Below the pieces are notes generated by a model, which ran no database searches, was not told the origin of the DNA, and was given only the letters and a program-made list of their open reading frames with translations. Positions 7,649-9,117 of a stretch of 9,117 bases of DNA are shown here, one piece after another; within the stretch, counting starts at the first letter, position 1, and every line of letters begins with the position of its first letter. A program made the translations under genes and the position numbers. The DNA is from Spirochaetota bacterium (GTDB lineage Bacteria > Spirochaetota > UBA4802 > UB4802), in assembly GCA_018399855.1 (NCBI GenBank), contig JAGYNX010000064.1, forward strand, positions 1 through 9,117, in the 5' to 3' direction.

Positions 7649-8875
7649 CTATTCGGTTTCACTGCTTTTTTTTCGTTCAAACACATTTGAAATATAGCTG
7701 CCATAGTCTTTCAGCATATCAACTGATATATTTCTTTTAAGGTTTTGAAGCTGACTGTTTTTTACAATCCGAACCCTTGGATTTAATGGTGACAACTTGC
7801 TCAATTCTTCAACCAGGGCCACCTCGCCGGTATTTAATCTTACCACGTCTCCACGGGATAAAAAAAACTTACCATTATTGACTGTAAACCCCAGTCCCCT
7901 TATAAAATCCCGGAAATCTTCCGGTAAAAACCTGAATACCTTCTTATATGGAGCGTATACCAGGTTAAGCATTGAACGAAGGGCTACCTGGCTGCTCATC
8001 GGTTTCGAATCCGGCATGGTGAACACCAGTGAAACATAGGTGTCGATCAATGACATGAGGCGTACCTCTTTTGGGACCTGATCCCTGTAATGGTCCATCT
8101 CAAACCCGTAGGGAAATCCCCTTCCATCTGCCTTTTCATGATGCAGAAGAATTATTCTTTTCTCCAGTTCATGCATGTACTGATGTTTTTCTACGAGTTT
8201 GTATCCAACATGTGGGTGCAGGTTTATCTTGTTGATTTCTTCCTGGGTTTTTTTCAGTTTGTGCAAAATATCTTTTGAGACTGATGTCATGCCGATATCA
8301 TGGAACAATCCTCCAACTCCCATGGCAGTTCTCACGTCTTGCTGAAGTTCAAGCTTTGTTCCCAGAAGGGCCCCGAGTACTGATACGTTGGTTGAATGTA
8401 CGTAATAAAAATCATCAAGGGTTTTCAGTTTTGTCATGGCAGAGAAAACCCCATCCTCGTTTTCGTCAATTTCCCCAAGTAGTGAATCAATCATGGAACG
8501 TGTGGAATACACATGGTCTTTTGAAATTGCTATGGCTGGTGATATATTCAGGTTCGTACGGATTTCGTCAAACAATGAGCGTGTATGATCTACCACCTCT
8601 TCATGGGTGTTCTCACTGATTACCGGTTTCCCGGTATCTACATCACCTTCGTTATCCTTCTTCCTCGTGGCACTGGCAGGGTCATAGTACAGTGCTTCTA
8701 TATCATTTGAAAGCAGGTGGTTGATCAATGTCTGGGTAATAGGGGTATGTGCGTCAAGTATCCTGTTCCCGTATTCATCGTACACATTATGGGAATACCT
8801 GTTTCCCGGACGCAGGGTACGGGTAGGAATTCTTACCTGTGTGATTGATTTTTTAGTTTCGTTACTATCTGCCAT
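7649..8875 (-). CDS. Divergent HD-GYP domain protein (putative c-di-GMP phosphodiesterase)
   Basis: A cytoplasmic protein of 408 residues. Residues ~12-66 form the small N-terminal domain common in HD-GYP proteins (LRPGNRYSHNVYDEYGNRIL). Residues ~155-300 are the HD-GYP domain: H160, H192-D193 in HDIG, H220 in HPHVG, H245-H246 and D278 supply the usual metal ligands. Residues ~333-375 are the beta-rich tail (GDVVRLNTGEVALV) seen in many family members. The motifs deviate: HDIGK is HDIGM, GYP is GFP (GRGFPYG), the second Asp of DxxD is V281, and no RPYR follows. Active phosphodiesterase is likely but not assured; a sensor role is possible. There is no receiver domain or membrane segment. A weak ribosome site (TGTGAG) lies eight bases before the ATG. 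First gene of the operon with the adenylate cyclase. Confidence 0.9.
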   Translation of the reverse strand: MADSNETKKSITQVRIPTRTLRPGNRYSHNVYDEYGNRILDAHTPITQTLINHLLSNDIEALYYDPASATRKKDNEGDVDTGKPVISENTHEEVVDHTRSLFDEIRTNLNISPAIAISKDHVYSTRSMIDSLLGEIDENEDGVFSAMTKLKTLDDFYYVHSTNVSVLGALLGTKLELQQDVRTAMGVGGLFHDIGMTSVSKDILHKLKKTQEEINKINLHPHVGYKLVEKHQYMHELEKRIILLHHEKADGRGFPYGFEMDHYRDQVPKEVRLMSLIDTYVSLVFTMPDSKPMSSQVALRSMLNLVYAPYKKVFRFLPEDFRDFIRGLGFTVNNGKFFLSRGDVVRLNTGEVALVEELSKLSPLNPRVRIVKNSQLQNLKRNISVDMLKDYGSYISNVFERKKSSETE

Positions 8876-8892
8876 GGTATTTGCTCACAGGT

Positions 8893-8908
8893 ATATGGTA
8901 TATCATAT
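8893..8908. promoter_or_regulatory. Short dyad over the -10 region (possible operator)
   Basis: ATATG (8893-8897) and CATAT (8904-8908) form an inverted repeat with a six-base spacer covering the predicted -10 and start of transcription. The position suits a repressor site, but the arms are A+T-rich and may be chance. Confidence 0.25.
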
Positions 8909-8930
8909 GTTATTGTTCATCAACTGTTAA
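8902..8930 (-). promoter_or_regulatory. Sigma70-type promoter of the HD-GYP/adenylate cyclase operon
   Basis: Read on the minus strand, TTAACA (8930-8925) and TATGAT (8907-8902) are separated by exactly 17 bases, and each matches five of six consensus positions. Transcription would begin near 8895, giving a leader of about 20 bases before the ATG at 8875. Confidence 0.6.
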
Positions 8931-8984
8931 TTAATGTTTCACAAGTTTTCCACATGGGAAAGTGAAAATTGTATATTTACTCTT

Positions 8985-9014
8985 TAATGCTAAGGTATAA
9001 AAATTAAAGCATTA
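8985..9014. repeat. Weak A+T-rich inverted repeat upstream of the HD-GYP promoter
   Basis: TAATGCT (8985-8991) and AGCATTA (9008-9014) are perfect seven-base inverted arms around a 16-base loop. An overlapping alternative pairs CTTTAAT (8982-8988) with ATTAAAG (9003-9009). No U-run pattern typical of a terminator is seen. It lies in the gene-free stretch 8931-9117, where I found no convincing ORF. Confidence 0.3.
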
Positions 9015-9088
9015 TGGCAATAAGAAAACCATTTTTATGTTGAAATGTATTCATATTTTATTATTAAGTTCAATGCTGCAGCAAAGTG

Positions 9089-9117
9089 GAGGCTCAGTAG
9101 AGGCTCTGACCCCCTTG
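9089..9117. repeat. Possible REP-like or mobile repeat edge, cut by the window
   Basis: GAGGCTC occurs at 9089-9095 and again at 9100-9106, an 11-base period. A GTAG tetranucleotide (9097-9100) precedes AGGCTCTGACCCCC. The patch is G+C-rich against very A+T-rich surroundings. GTAG before a G+C-rich stem is the layout of REP sequences moved by Y1 (TnpA-REP) transposases, but the second arm would lie beyond the window, so this is a suggestion only. Confidence 0.3.

Noticed and set aside
7797..8930. Several plus-strand frames opposite the HD-GYP gene
   Set aside because: They are antisense shadows with no recognisable motifs, while the minus-strand frame carries a full HD-GYP protein.
9014..9043. 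Short plus-strand frame from the ATG at 9014
   Set aside because: It ends after nine codons and has no ribosome binding site, so it is not a gene.

Overview
The window looks like chromosomal DNA of an anaerobic or microaerophilic, Gram-negative-type bacterium. Two iron-sulfur MinD-type ATPase modules, an oxygen-sensitive radical SAM enzyme and a dicluster ferredoxin suggest anaerobic life. The 7TM-DISM receptor-diguanylate cyclase, the HD-GYP protein and the class I adenylate cyclase are a mix I associate with Spirochaetota or Desulfobacterota. The sequence alone does not decide between them. Base composition is visibly more G+C-rich in the first ~1.3 kb than in the remainder, which is moderately A+T-rich.

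Left part (1-2869, + strand): an apparent operon of iron-sulfur proteins. It opens in the middle of a gene whose reading frame joins the C-terminal part of one MinD-family ATPase to a complete second MinD-family ATPase with an inserted two-cluster ferredoxin domain. That gene overlaps, by ATGA, a COG0731-type radical SAM protein. A small unrecognised ORF and a 120-residue 2x[4Fe-4S] protein follow. Paired MinD/ferredoxin ATPases are normally separate neighbouring genes, as in the anaerobe-specific orange protein clusters of Desulfovibrio; here they are one polypeptide.

Middle (2870-4777, + strand): after a perfect extended -10 promoter comes a membrane receptor with a jelly-roll sensor domain, seven membrane segments and an intact GGDEF diguanylate cyclase with an I-site. 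It makes c-di-GMP.

Right part (4778-8930, - strand): a convergent two-gene operon from a good sigma70-type promoter (8902-8930). The first gene is a divergent HD-GYP protein, predicted to degrade or sense c-di-GMP. Twenty-three bases later comes a class I (CyaA-type) adenylate cyclase of 931 residues. Synthesis of c-di-GMP, its turnover and cAMP synthesis therefore lie within 6 kb, which suggests linked second-messenger control.

Far right (8931-9117): no gene seen. It holds A+T-rich sequence with a weak inverted repeat. At the very edge is a G+C-rich motif with a GTAG tetranucleotide and a repeated GAGGCTC, possibly the edge of a REP-like or mobile repeat cut by the window. No rRNA, tRNA, CRISPR array or complete insertion sequence was seen.
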